A stretch of 64,000 nt of DNA from Acanthosepion esculentum. Taxonomy: Eukaryota; Mollusca; Cephalopoda; Sepiida; Sepiidae. Below the pieces are notes generated by a model, which saw only the letters and a list, made by a program, of their open reading frames with translations, had not been told where the DNA came from and ran no database searches. Positions within the stretch are counted from its first letter, which is position 1. Each line of letters starts with the position of its first letter. The position numbers were made by a program, and so were the translations under genes. This document shows positions 48,091 through 60,966 of this stretch, piece after piece. The DNA is taken from assembly GCA_964036315.1 (NCBI GenBank), contig CAXIWW010000817.1, forward strand, positions 10,203,501-10,267,500. The letters are read 5' to 3'.

Positions 48091-48564
48091 TCAGCTGTTG
48101 GCACTTTTACTATCAGCTGTGGTGCTGTTGGCACTTTTGCTATCAACTGGTGTTGTTCGCAAGTTTTTATATAAACATATATTTTTATACATTCATAGTG
48201 TTTTTTTTTAGTGGGGGGTCACTATTTGCTCATAGCTGGGACCCTTTCTGATCAGAAGACTTGCTGTCAGATGTAGTTTATAGTCATACCTAGGACTAGT
48301 TGGCACTGTGGTGCCGTTGGCACTTTTGCTATCAGCTGTTGGCACTTTTGCTCTCAGCTGTTGGCACTTTTATTATCAGCTGTGGTGCTGTTGGCACTTT
48401 TGCTATCAACTGGTGTTGTTCGCAAGTTTTTATATAAATATATATTTTTATACATTCATAGTGTTTTTTTTTAGTGGGGGGTCACTATTTGCTCATAGCT
48501 GGGACCCTTTGTGATCAGAAGCCTTGCTGTCAGATGTAGTTTATAGTCATACCTAGGACTAGTT

Positions 48565-49104
48565 GGCTCTTTTTCTATCAGCTGTTGGCACTTTTGGTAT
48601 CAGCTGATGGCACTTTTGCTATCAGCTGTTGGCACTTTTGCTATCAGCTGTTGGCACTTTTGCTATCAGCTGTTGGCAATTTTGTTATCAGCTTTTGGCA
48701 CTTTTGCTATCAGCTGTTGGCACTTTTGCTATCAGCTGTTGGCACTTTTGCTATTAGCTGTTGGCACTTTTGCTATCATCTGTTGGCACTTTTGCTATCA
48801 GCTGTTGGCACTTTTGCTATCAGCTTTTGGCACATTTACTATCAGCTGTTGGCACTTTTGCTATCAGCTGTTGGCACTTTTGCTATCAGCTGTGGTGCTG
48901 TAGGCACTTTTGCTATCAACTGGTGTTGTTCGCAAGTTTTTATATAAACATATATTTTTATACATTCATAGTGTTTTTTTTTAGTGGGGGGTCCCTATTT
49001 GCTCATAGCTGGGAACCTTTGTGATCAGAAGCCTTGCTGTCAGATGTAGTTTATAGTCATACCTTGGACTAGTTGGCCATATGGTGCTGTTGACACTTTT
49101 GCTA
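48565..49104 (+). repeat. 1,014-bp-spaced duplication, copy 2
   Basis: It matches 47551-48090 with a constant 1014-bp offset, including the GGCTCTTTTTC start and the CCATATGG edge. A third partial relative with the same GGCTCTTTTTC start lies at 49293. The two units between the copies have anchors at 48145 and 48408; copy 2 anchors are 48918 and, just beyond it, 49136. Confidence 0.85.
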
Positions 49105-52100
49105 ACAGCTGTGGTGCTGTTGGCACTTTTGCTATCAACTGGTGTTGTTCGCAAATTTTTATATAAACATGTATTTTTATACTTTCATAGTGTTTTTTTT
49201 AGTGGGGGGTCACTATTTGCTCATAGCTCGGACCCTTTGTGATCAGAAGACTTGCTGTCAGATGTAGTTTATAGTCATACCTAGGACTAGTTGGCTCTTT
49301 TTCTATCAGCTGTTGGCACTTTTGCTATCAGCTGTTTGCACTTTTGCTATCAGCTGTTGGCACTTTTGCTATCAGCTGTGGTGCTGTTGGCACTTTTGCT
49401 ATCAACTGGTGTTGTTCGCAAGTTTTTATATAAACATGTATTTTTATACATTCATAGTGTTTTTTTTTTAGTGGGGGGTCACTATTTGCTCAGAGCTGGG
49501 ACCCTTTGTGATAAGAAGCCTTGCTTTCAGATGTAGTTTATAGTCATACCTAGGACTAGTTGGCATTGTGCTGCTGTTGGCACTTTTGCTATCAGCTGTT
49601 GGCACTTTTGCTATCAGTTGTTGGCACTTTTGCTATCAGCTGTGGTGCTGTTTTCACTTTTGCTATCAACTGGTGTTGTTCGCATGTTTTTATAAAAACA
49701 TATATATTTATACTTTCATAGTGTTTTTCGTTTTTAGTGGGGGGTCACTATTTGCTCAAAGCTGGGAACCTTTGTGATCAGAAGTCTTGTTGTCAGATGT
49801 AGTTTATAGTCATACCTAGGACTAGTTGGCACTGTGGTGCTGTTGGCACTATTGCTATCAGCTGTTGGCAGTTTTGCTATCAGCTGTTGGCACTTTTGCT
49901 ATCAGCTGTGGTGCTGTTGGCACTTTTGCTATCAACTGGTGTTGTTCGCAAGTTTTTATATAAACATGTATTTTTATACATTCATATTGTTTTTTTTTAG
50001 TGGGGGGTCACTATTTGCTGATAGCTGGGACCCTTTGTGATCAGAAGCCTTGCTGTCAGATGTAGTTTATAGTCATACCTACGACTAGTTGGCACTGTGG
50101 TGCTGTTGGCACTTTTGCTATCAGCTGTTGGCACTTTTGCTATAAGCTGTTGCAACTTTTTCTATCAGCTGTTGGCACTTTTCCTATCAGCTGTGGTGCT
50201 GTTGGTACTTTTGCTATCAACTGGTGTTGTTCGCAAGTTTTTATATAAACATGTATTTTATACATTCATAGTGTTTTTTTTTTAGTGGGGGGTCACTATT
50301 TGCTCATAGCTGTGACCCTTTGTGATCAGAAGCCTTGCTGTCAGATGTAGTTTATAGTCATACCTAGGACTAGTTGGCACTGTTGTGCTGTTGGCACTTT
50401 TGCTATCAGCTGTTGGCTCTTTTGCTATCAGCTTTTGGCACTTTTGCTATCAGCTGTTGGCACTTTTGCTATCAGCTGTTGGCTCTTTTGGTATCATCTG
50501 TTGGCACTTTTGCTATCAGCTGTTGGCACTTTTGCTATCAGCTGTTGGCACTTTTGGTATCAGCTGTTGGCACTTTTGCTATCAGTTGTTGGCACTTTTG
50601 CTATCAGCTGTTGGCACTTTTGCTATCAGCTGTTGGCACTTTTGCTATCAGCTGTTGTCACGTTTGCTATCAGCTGTTGGCACTTTTGCTATCAGCTGTG
50701 GTGCTGTTGGCACTTTTGCTATCAACTGGTGTTGTTCGCAAATTTTTATATAAACATGTATTTTTATACATTCATTGTGTTTTTTTTTTAGTGGGGGGTC
50801 ACTATTTGCTCATAGCTGAGACCCGTTGTGATCAGAAGCCTTGCTGTCAGATGTAGTATATTGTCATACCTAGGACAAGTTGGCAATGTGGTGCTGTTGG
50901 CACTTTTGCTATCAGCTGTTGGCAATTTGCTATCACCTGTTGGCACTTTTGCTATCAGCTGTTTGCACTTTTGCTATCAGTTCTTGGCACTTTTTCTATC
51001 AGCTGTAGTGCTGTTGGCACTTTTGTTATCAACTGGTGTTGTTCGCAAGTTTTTATATAAACATGCATTTTTATACATTCATAGTGTTTTTTTTTAGTGG
51101 GGGGTCACTATTTGCTCATAGCTGGGACCCTTTGTGATCAGAAGCCTTGCTGACAGATGTAGTTTATAGTCATACCTAGGACTAGTTGGCACTGTGGTGC
51201 TGTTGGCACTTTTGCTATCAGCTGTTGGCACTTTTGCTATAGGCTGTTGGCACTTTTGCTATCAGCTGAGTTGCTGTTGGCACTTTTGCTATCAACTGGT
51301 GTTGTTCGCAAGTTTTTATATAAACATGTATTCTTATACTTTCATAGTGTTTTTTTTAGTGGGGGGTAACTATTTGCACATACCTGGGACCCTTTGTGAT
51401 CAGAAGCCTTGCTGTCAGATGTAGTTTATAGTCATACCTAGGACTAGTTGGCACTGTGGTGCTGTTGGCACTTTTGCTATCAGCTGTTGGCATTTTTGGT
51501 ATCAGCTGTTGGCACTTTTGCTATCAGCTGTGGTGCTGTTGGCACTTTTGCTATCAACTGGTGTTGTTCGCAAGTTTTTATATAAATATGTATTTTTATA
51601 CTTTCATAGTGTTTTTTTTAGTGGGGGGTAACTATTTGCTCATAGCTGGGACCCTTTGTGATCAGAAGCATTGCTGTCAGATGTAGTTTATAATCACACC
51701 TAGGACTAGCTGGCACTGTGGTGCAGTATGCACTTTTGCTATCAGCTGTTGGCACTTTTGCTATCATCTGTTGGAACTTTTGCTATCAGCTGTTGACACT
51801 TTTGCTATCAGCTGTTGGCACTTTTGCTATCAGCTGTTGGCACTTTTTCTATCAGCTTTATGCACTTTTGGTATCAATGGTTGGCACATTGGTTATCAGC
51901 TGTTGGCATTATTGCTAACAGCTGTTGGCACTTTTTCTATCAGCTGTGGTGCTGTTTGCACTTTTGCTATCAACTGGTGTTGTTCGCAAGTTTTTATATA
52001 AACATGTATTTTTATACTTTCATAGTTTTTTTTTAGTGGGGGGTTTCTATTTGCTCATAGCTGGGACCCTTTGTGATCAGAAGCCTTGCTGTCAGATGTA

Positions 52101-55100
52101 GTTTATAGTCATACCTAGGACTAGTTGGCACTGTGGTGCTGTGGGCACTTTTTCTATCAGCTGTTGGCACTTTTTCTACCAGCTGTGGTGCTGTTGGCAC
52201 TTTTCTATCAACTGGTGTTGTTCGCAAGTTTTTATATAAACATGTATTTTTATACTTTCATAGTGTTTTTTTTTAGTGGGGGTCACTATTTGCTCATAGC
52301 TGCGACCATTTGTGATCCGAAGCCTTGCTGTCAGATGTAGTTTATAGTCATACCTAGGACTAGTTGGCACTGTTGTGCTGTTGGCACTTTTGCTATCAGC
52401 TGTTGGCACTTTTGCTATCAGCTGTTGGCACTTTTGCTATCAGCTGTTGGCACTTTTTCTATCAGCTGTGGTGCTGTTTGCACTTTTGCTATCAACTGGT
52501 GTTGTTCGCAATTTTTTATATAAACATGTATTTTTATACTTTCATAGTGTTTTTTTTTAGTGGGGGGTAACTATTTGCTCATAGCTGGGACCCTTTGTGA
52601 TCAGAAGCCTTGCTGTCAGATGTAGTTTATAGTCATACCTAGGACTAGATGGCTCTGTTGTGCTGTTGGCACTTTTGCTATCAACTGGTGTTGTTCGCAA
52701 GTTTTTATGTAAACATGTATATTTATACTTTCATAGTGTTTTCTTAGTGGGGGGTCACTATTTGCTCATAGCTGGGACCCTTTGTGATAAGTAGCCTTGC
52801 TGTCAGATGTAGTTTATAGTCATTCCTAGGACTAGTTGGCACTGTGGTGCTGTTGGCAATTTTGCTATCAGCTTTTGGCATTTTGCTATCAGCTGTTGGC
52901 ACTTTTGCTATCAGCTGTTGGCACTTTTGCTATCAGCTGTTGGCACTTTTGCTATCAGCTGTAGTGCTGTTGGCACTTTTGCTATCAACTGGTGTTGTTC
53001 GCAAGTTTTTATATAAACATGTATTTTTATACATTCATAGTGTTTTTTTTTTAGTGGGGGGTCACTATTTGCTCATAGCTTGGACCTTTGTGATAAGAAG
53101 CCTTGCTGTCAGATGTAGTTTATAGTAATACCTAGGACTAGTTGGCATTGTGGTGCTGTTGGCACTTTTGCTATCAGCTGTTGGCACTTTTGCTATCAGT
53201 TGTTGACACTTTTGCTATCAGCTGTTGGCACTTTTGCTATCAGCTGTGGTTCTTTTGGCACTTTTGCTATCAACTGGTGTTGTTCGCAAGTTTTTATAAA
53301 AACATATATATTTATACTTTCATAGTGTTTTTGGTTTTTAGTGGTGGGTCACTATTTGCTCAAAGCTGGGAACCTTTGTGATCAGAAGTCTTGTTGTCAG
53401 ATGTAGTTTATAGTCATACCAAGGACTAGTTCGCACTGTGGTGCTGTTGGCACTTTTGCTATCAGCTATTGGCAATTTTGCTATCAGCTGTGGTTCTGTT
53501 GGCACTTTTGCTATCAACTGGTGTTGTTCGCAAGTTTTTATATAAACATGTATTTTTATACATTCATAGTGTTTTTTTTTAGTGGGGGGTCACTATTTGC
53601 TCATAGCTGGGTCCCTTTGTTATCAGAAGCCTTGCTTTCAGATGTAGTTTATAGTCATACCTAGGACTAGTTGGCAATGTGGTGCTGTTGGCACTTTTGC
53701 TATCAGCTGTTGGCACTTTTGCTATCAGCTGTTGGCACTTTTGCTATCAGCTGTGGTACTGTTGGCAATTTTGCTATCAACTGGTGTTGTTCGCAAGTTT
53801 TTATATAAACATGTATTTTTATACTTTCATAGTGTTTTTTTTTTAGTGGGGGGTCACTATTTGCTCATAGCTGGGACCCTTTGTGAACAGAAGCCTTGCT
53901 GTCAGATGTAGTTTATAGTCATACCTAGGACTAGTTGGCACTGTGGTGCTGTTGGCACTTTTGCTATCAGCTGTTGGCACTTTTGCTATCAGCTGTTGGC
54001 ACTTTTGCTATCAGCTGTTGGCACTTTTGCTATCAACTGGTGTTGTTCGCAAGTTTTTAGATAAACATGTATTTTTATACTTTCATAGTGTTTTTTTTTA
54101 GTGGGGGGTCACTATTTGCTCATAGATGGGACACTTTGTGATAAGAAGCCTTGCTGTCAGATGTAGTTCATAGTCATACCTAGGACTAGTTGGCACTGTG
54201 GTGCTGTTGGCACTTTTGCTATCAGCTGTTGGCACTTTTGCTATCAGCTGTTGGCACTTTTGCTATAAGCTGTTGGCACATTTGCTATCAGCTGTTGGCA
54301 TTTTGCTATCCGCTGTTGGCAATTTTGGTGTCATTTGTTGGCACTTTTGCTATCAGCTTTTGGCACTTGTGCTATCAGCTGTTGGCACTTTGGCTATAAG
54401 CTTTTGGCACTTTTGCTTCAGCTGTTGGCACTTTTGCTATCAGCTGTGGTGCTGTTGGCACTTTTGCTATCAAATGGTGTTGTTCGCAAGTTTTTATATA
54501 AACATGTATACTTATACATTCATAGTGTTTTTTTTTAGTGGGGGGTCACTATTTGCTCATAGCTTGGACCCTTTGTGATCAGAAGCCTTGCTGTCAGATG
54601 TAGTTTACAGTCATACCTAGGACTATTTGGCAATGTGGTGCTGTTGGCACTTTTGCTATCAGCTGTTGGCAATTTGCTATCAGCTGTTGGCACAATTGCT
54701 ATCAGCTCTTGGCACATTTGCTATCAGCTTTTGGCACTTTTCGTATCAGCTGTTGGCACTTTTGCTATCAGCTGTTGGCACTTTTGCTAGCAGTTGGCAC
54801 TTTTGCTATCAGCTGTTGGCACTTTTGCTATCAGCTGTTGGCACTTTTGCTATCAGCTGTTGGCACTTTTGCTATCAGCTTTTGGCACTTTTGGTATAAG
54901 CTGTTGGCACTTTTGCTATAAGCTGTTGGCACTTTTGCTATCAGATGTTGGCACTTTTTCTATCAGCTGTTGGCACTTTTGCTATCAGCTGTTGGCACTT
55001 TCGCTATCAGCTATTGGCACTTTTCCTATCAGTTGTGGTGCTGTTGGCACTTTTGCTATCATCTTGTGTTGTTCGCAAGTTTTTATATAAACATGTATTT

Positions 55101-57196
55101 TTATACTTTCATAGTGTTTATTTTTAGTGGGGGGTCACTATTTGCTCATAGCTGGGACACTTTTTGATCAGAAGCCTTGCTGTCAGATGTAGTTTATTGT
55201 CATACCTAGGACTAGTTGGCACTGTGGTGCTGTTTGCACTTTTGCTAACAGCTGTTGGCACTTTTGCTATCAGCTGTTGGCACTTTTGCTATCAGCTGTG
55301 GTGCTGTTGGCACTTTTGCTATCAACTGGTGTAGTTTGCAAATTTTTATATAAACATGTATTTTTATACTTTCATAGTGTTTTCTTTTAGTGGGGGGTCA
55401 CTATTTGCTCATAGCTGGGACCCTTTGTGATCAGAAGCCTTGCTGTCAGATGTAGTTCATAGTCATACCTAGGACTATTTGGCACTGTGATGCTGTTGGC
55501 AATTTTGCTATCAGCTGTTGTTACTTTTGCTATCAGCTGTTGGCATTTTTGCTATCATCTGTTGGCACTTTTGCTATCAGCTTTCGGCACTTTTGTATCA
55601 GCTGTTGGCACTTTTGCTATGAGCTGTTGGCACTTTTGGTATCATCTGTTGGCACTTTTGCTGTCAGCTGTTGGCACTTTTGCTATCAGCTGTTGGCAGT
55701 TTTGCTATCACCTGTTGTCACTTTTGCTATCAGCTGTTGGCACTTTCGCTGTCAGCTGTTGGCACTTTTGCTATCAGCTGTGGTGCTGTTGGCACTTTTG
55801 CTATCAGCTTTTGGCACTTTTTCTATCAGCTGTTGGCACTTTTTCTATCATCTGTTGGCACTTTTGCTATCAGCTGTTGGCACTTTCGCAGTCAGCTGTT
55901 GGCACTTTTGCTATCAGCTGTGGTGCTGTTGGCACTTTTGCTATCATCTGGTGTTGTTCGCAAGTTTTTATATAAACATGTATTTTTATACTTTCATAGT
56001 GTTTTTTTTTTTTAGTGGGGGGTCATTATTTGCTCATAGCTGGGACCATTTGTGATCAGAAGCCTTGCTGTCAGATGTAGCTTATATTCATACCTAGGAC
56101 TAGTTGGCACTGTGGTGCTGTTGGCACTTTTGCAATCAGCTTTTGGCACTTTTGCTATCAGCTGTTGGCTCCTTTGCCAGCAGCTGTTGGCACATTTGCT
56201 ATCAACTGGTGTTGTTCGCAAGTTTTTATATAAACATGTATTTTTATACTTTCATAGTGTTTTTTTTTTAGTGGGGTGTATCTATTTGCTCATAGCTGGG
56301 ACCCTTTGTGATCAGAAGCATTGCTGTCAGATGTAGTTTATAGTCATACGTAGGACTAGTTGGCACTGTGGTGCTGTTGGCACATTTGCTACCAGCTGTT
56401 GGCACTTTTGCTATCAGCTGTTGGCACTTTGGCTATCAGCTGTTGCACTTTTGCTATCAGCTGTGGTGCTGTTTGCACTTTTGCTATCATCTTTTGGCAC
56501 TTTTTCTATCAGCTGTTGGCACTTTTTCTATCATCTGTTGGCACTTTTGCTATCAGCTGTTGGCACTTTCGCTGTCAGTTGTTGGCACTTTTGCTATCAG
56601 CTGTAGTGCTGTTGGCACTTTTGCTATCATCTTGTGTTCGCAAGTTTTTATATAAACATGTATATTTATACTTTCATAATGTTTTTTTTTTAGTGGGGGT
56701 GTCACTATTTGTTCATAGCTGTGAACTTTGTGATCAGAAGCCTTGCTGTCAGATGTAGTTTATAGTCATACCTAGGACTAATCGGCACTGTGGTGCTGTT
56801 GGCTCTTTTGCTATCAGCTGTTGGCACTTTTGCTATCAGCTGTTGGCACTTTTGCTATCAGCTGTTGCACTTTTGCTATCAGCTGTGGTGCTGTTTGCAC
56901 TTTTGCTATCAACTGGTGTTGTTCGCAAGTTTTTATATAAACATGTATTTTTATACTTCCATAGTGTTTTTTTTTTAGTGGGGGGTAACTATTTGCTCAT
57001 AGCAGGGAGCCTTTGTGATCAGAAGCCTTGATGTCAGATGTAGTTTATAGTCATACCTAGGAATAGTTTGCACTGTGGTTCTGTTGGCACTTTTGCTATC
57101 AGCTGTTGGCACTTTTGCTATCAGCTGTTGGCACTTTTGCTATCAGCTGATGGCACTTTCGCTATCAGCTGTGGTGCTTTTGGCACTTTTGCTATC
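49105..57196 (+). repeat. Array C block with spacer anchors 49136-57196
   Basis: Anchors lie at 49136, 49404, 49668, 49934, 50219, 50724, 51031, 51294, 51556, 51972, 52210, 52494, 52683, 52986, 53272, 53516, 53779, 54035, 54472, 55071, 55324, 55946, 56204, 56629, 56911 and 57196. Many units are close to 263 bp (k=3). The spacers after 49668 and 53272 share a rare haplotype with AACATATATATTTATAC, a TTTTTAGTGG T-run interruption and GAAGTCTTGTTGTCAG. The interval 52494-52682 is a minimal k=0 unit. Confidence 0.87.
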
Positions 57197-59081
57197 AACT
57201 GGTGTTGTTCGCAAGTTTTTATATAAACATGTATTTTTATACTTCCATAGTGTTTTTTTTTTTAGTGGGGGGTCACTATTTGCTCATAGCTGGGACCCTT
57301 TGTGATCAGAAGCCTTGCGGTCAGATGTAGTTTATAGAAATACCTAGGACTAGTTGGCACTGCGGTGCTGTTGGCACGTTTGCTATCAGCTGTTGGCACT
57401 TTTGCTATCAGCTGTTGGTATTTTGCTATCAGCTGTTGGCACTTTTGCTATCAGCTTTTGGCACTTTTGCTATCAGCTGTTGGCACTTTTGCTATCAGCT
57501 GTTGGCACTTTTGGTATCATCTGTTGGCATTTTTGCTATCAGCTGTTGGCACTTTTGCTATCAGCTGTTGGCACTTTTGGTATCAGCTGTTGGCACTTTT
57601 GCTCTCAGCTGTTGGCACATTTGCTATCAGCTGTGGTGCTCTTGGCACTTTTGCTATCAACTGGTGTTGTTTGCAAGTTTTCATATAAACATGTATTTTT
57701 ATACTTTCATAGTGTTTTTTTTTAGTGGGGGGTCACTATTTGCTCAGAGCTGGGACCCTTTGTGATCAGAAGCCTTGCTGTCAGATGTAGTTCATAGTCA
57801 TACCTAGGACTAGTTGACACGGTGGTGCTGTTGGCACTTTTGCTATCAGCTGTTGGTTCTTTTGCTTTCAGTTGTTGGCACTTTTGCTATCAGCTGTTGG
57901 CACTTTTGGTATCATCTGTTGGCACTTTTGCTATCAGCTGTTGGCACTTTTGCTATCAGCTGTTGGCACTTTTGCTATCAGCTTTCGGCACTTTTGTATC
58001 AGCTGTTGGCACTTTTGCTATAAGCTGTTGGCACTTTTACTATCAGCTGTTGGCACTTTTGCTATCAGCTGTTGGAACTTTTGGTATCATCTGTTGGCAC
58101 TTTTGCTATCAGCTGTTGGCACTTTTGGTATCAGCTGTTGGAACTTTTGCTATCAGCTGTTGGCACTTTTGCTATCAGCTCTGGTGCTGTTGGCACTTTT
58201 GCTATCAACTGGTGTTGTTCGCAAGTTTTTATATTAACATGAATTTTTATACTTTCATATTGTTTTTTTTTACTGGGGGGTCACTATTTGCTCATAGCTG
58301 TGACCTTTGTGATCAGAAGCCTTGCTGTCAGATGTAGTTTATAGTCATACCTAGAACTAATCGGCACTGTGATGCTGTTGGCACTTTTGCTATCAGCTGT
58401 TGGCACTTTTGCTATCAGCTGTTGGCACTTTTTCTATCAGCTGTTGCACTTTTGCTATCAGCTGTGGTGCTCTTTGCACTTTTGCTATCAACTAGTGTTG
58501 TTCGCAAGTTTTTAGATAAACATGTATTTTTATATTTTCATAGTGTTTTTTTTTAGTGGGGGGTAACTATTTGCTCATAGCTGGGAACCTTTGTGATCAG
58601 AAGCCTTGCTGTCAGATGTAGTTTATAATCATACCTAGGAATAGTTGGCACTGTGGTGCTGTTGGCACTTTTGCTATCAGCTGTTGGCAGTTTTGCTATC
58701 ACCTGTTGTCACTTTTGCTATCAGCTGTTGGCACATTTGCTATCAGCTGATGGCACTTTCGCTATCAGCTGTGGTGCTGTTGGCACTTTTGCTATCCACT
58801 GGTGTTGTTCGCAAGTTTTTATATAAACATGTATTTTTATACTTTCATAATGTTTTTTTTTAGTGGGGTGTCACTATTTGCTCATAGCTGGGACACTTTG
58901 TGATCAGAAGCCTTGCTGTCAGATGTAGTTTACAGTCATACCTAGGACTAGTTGGCACTGTGGTGCTGTTGGCACTTTTGCTATCAGCTGTTGGCACTTT
59001 TGCTATCAGCTGTTGGCACTTTTGCTATCAGCTGTTGCACTTTTGCTATCAGCTGTGGTGCTGTTTGCACTTTTGCTATCA
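57197..59081 (+). repeat. Three-copy 1.8-2.0-kb superunit, copy 1
   Basis: Anchors 57196, 57659, 58206, 58490, 58796 and 59081 correspond to 59499, 60046, 60329 and 60636 in copy 2 with an offset of about 1840 bp. Diagnostic features are a GCCTTGCGGTCAG spacer, a TTGGTATTTTGC short monomer, GTTTTCATATAAACATG, and a CTAGAACTAATCGGCACTG spacer edge. Confidence 0.85.
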
Positions 59082-60966
59082 ACTGGTGTTGTTCGCAAGT
59101 TTTTATATAAACATGTATTTTTCTACTTCCATAGTGATTTTTTTTTTAGTGGGGGGTCACTATTTGCTCAGAGCTGGGACCCTTTGTGATCAGAAGCCTT
59201 GCGGTCAGATGTAGTTTATAGAAATACCTAGGACTAGTTGGCACTGCGGTGCTGTTGGCACTTTTGCTATCAGCTGTTGGCACTTTTGCTATCAGCTGTT
59301 GGTATTTTGCTATCAGCTGTTGGCACTTTTGCTATCAGCTTTTGGCACTTTTGCTATCAGCTGTTGGCACTTTTGCTATCAGCTGTTGGCACTTTTGGTA
59401 TCATCTGTTGGCATTTTTGCTATCAGCTGTTGGCACTTTTGCTATCAGCTGTTGGCACATTTGCTATCAGCTGTGGTGCTGTTGGCACTTTTGCTATCAA
59501 CTGGTGTTGTTTGCAAGTTTTCATATAAACATGTATTTTTATACTTTCATAGTGTTTTTTTTAGTGGGGGGACACTATTTGCTCAGAGCTGGGACCCTTT
59601 GTGATCAGAAGCCTTGCTGTCAGATGTAGTTCATAGTCATACCTAGGACTAGTTGACATAGTGGTGCTGTTGGCACTTTTGCTATCAGCTGTTGGCTCTT
59701 TTGCTTTCAGTTGTTGGCACTTTTGCTATCAGCTGTTGGCACTTTTGCTATCATCTGTTGGCACTTTTGCTATCAGCTGTTGGCACTTTTGCTATCAGCT
59801 GTTGGCACTTTTGCTATCAGCTTTCGGCACTTCTGTATCAGCTGTTGGCACTTTTGCTATGAGCTGTTGGCACTTTTACTATCAGCTGTTGGCACTTTTG
59901 CTATCAGCTGTTGGCACTTTTGGTATCATCTGTTGGCACTTTTGCTATCAGCTGTTGGCACTTTTGGTATCAGCTGTTGGAACTTTTGCTATCAGCTGTT
60001 GGCACTTTTGCTATCAGCTCTGGTGCTGTTGGCACTTTTGCTATCAACTGGTGTTGTTCGCAAGTTTTTATATAAACATGTATTTTTATACTTTCATATT
60101 GTTTTTTTTTACTGGGGGGTCACTATTTGCTCATAGCTGTGACCTTTGTGATCAGAAGCCTTGCTGTCAGATGTAGTTTATAGTCATACCTAGAACTAAT
60201 CGGCACTGTGGTGCTGTTGGCACTTTTGCTATCAGCTGTTGGCACTTTTGCTATCAGCTGTTGGCACTTTTTCTATCAGCTGTTGCACTTTTGCTATCAG
60301 CTGTGGTGCTGTTTGCACTTTTGCTATCAACTGGTGTTGTTCGCAAGTTTTTAGATAAACATGTATTTTTATATTTTCATAGTGTTTTTTTTTTAGTGGG
60401 GGGTAACTATTTGCTCATAGCTGGGAACCTTTGTGATCAGAAGCCTTGCTGTCAGATGTAGTTTATAGTCATACCTAGGAATAGTTGGCACTGTGGTGCT
60501 GTTGGCACTTTTGCTATCAGCTGTTGGCAGTTTTGCTATCACTTGTTGTCACTTTTGCTATCAGCTGTTGGCACATTTGCTATCAGCTGATGGCACTTTC
60601 GCTATCAGCTGTGGTGCTGTTGGCACTTTTGCTATCAACTGGTGTTGTTCGCAAGTTTTTATATAAACATGTATTTTTATACTTTCATAAAGTTTTTTTT
60701 TAGTGGGGTGTCACTATTTGCTCATAGCTGGGACACTTTGTGATCAGAAGCCTTGCTGTCAGATGTAGTTTATAGTCATACCTAGGACTAGTTGGCACTG
60801 TGGTGCTGTTGGCACTTTTGCTATCAGCTTTTGGCACTTTTTCTATCAGCTGTTGGCACTTTTTCTATCATCTGTTGGCACTTTTGCTATCAGCTGTTGG
60901 TACTTTCGCTGTCAGCTGTTGGCACTTTTGCCATCAGCTGTGGTGCTGTTGGCACTTTTGCTATCA
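59082..60966 (+). repeat. Three-copy 1.8-2.0-kb superunit, copy 2
   Basis: It follows copy 1 in unit order and variant content. The first long run is two 22-mers shorter than in copy 1 (anchor spacing 418 versus 463 bp). It ends with a unit carrying TTTCGCTGTCAGCTG and a CATCTGGTGTTG anchor at 60966 that recurs in copy 3 at 62476. Confidence 0.85.
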
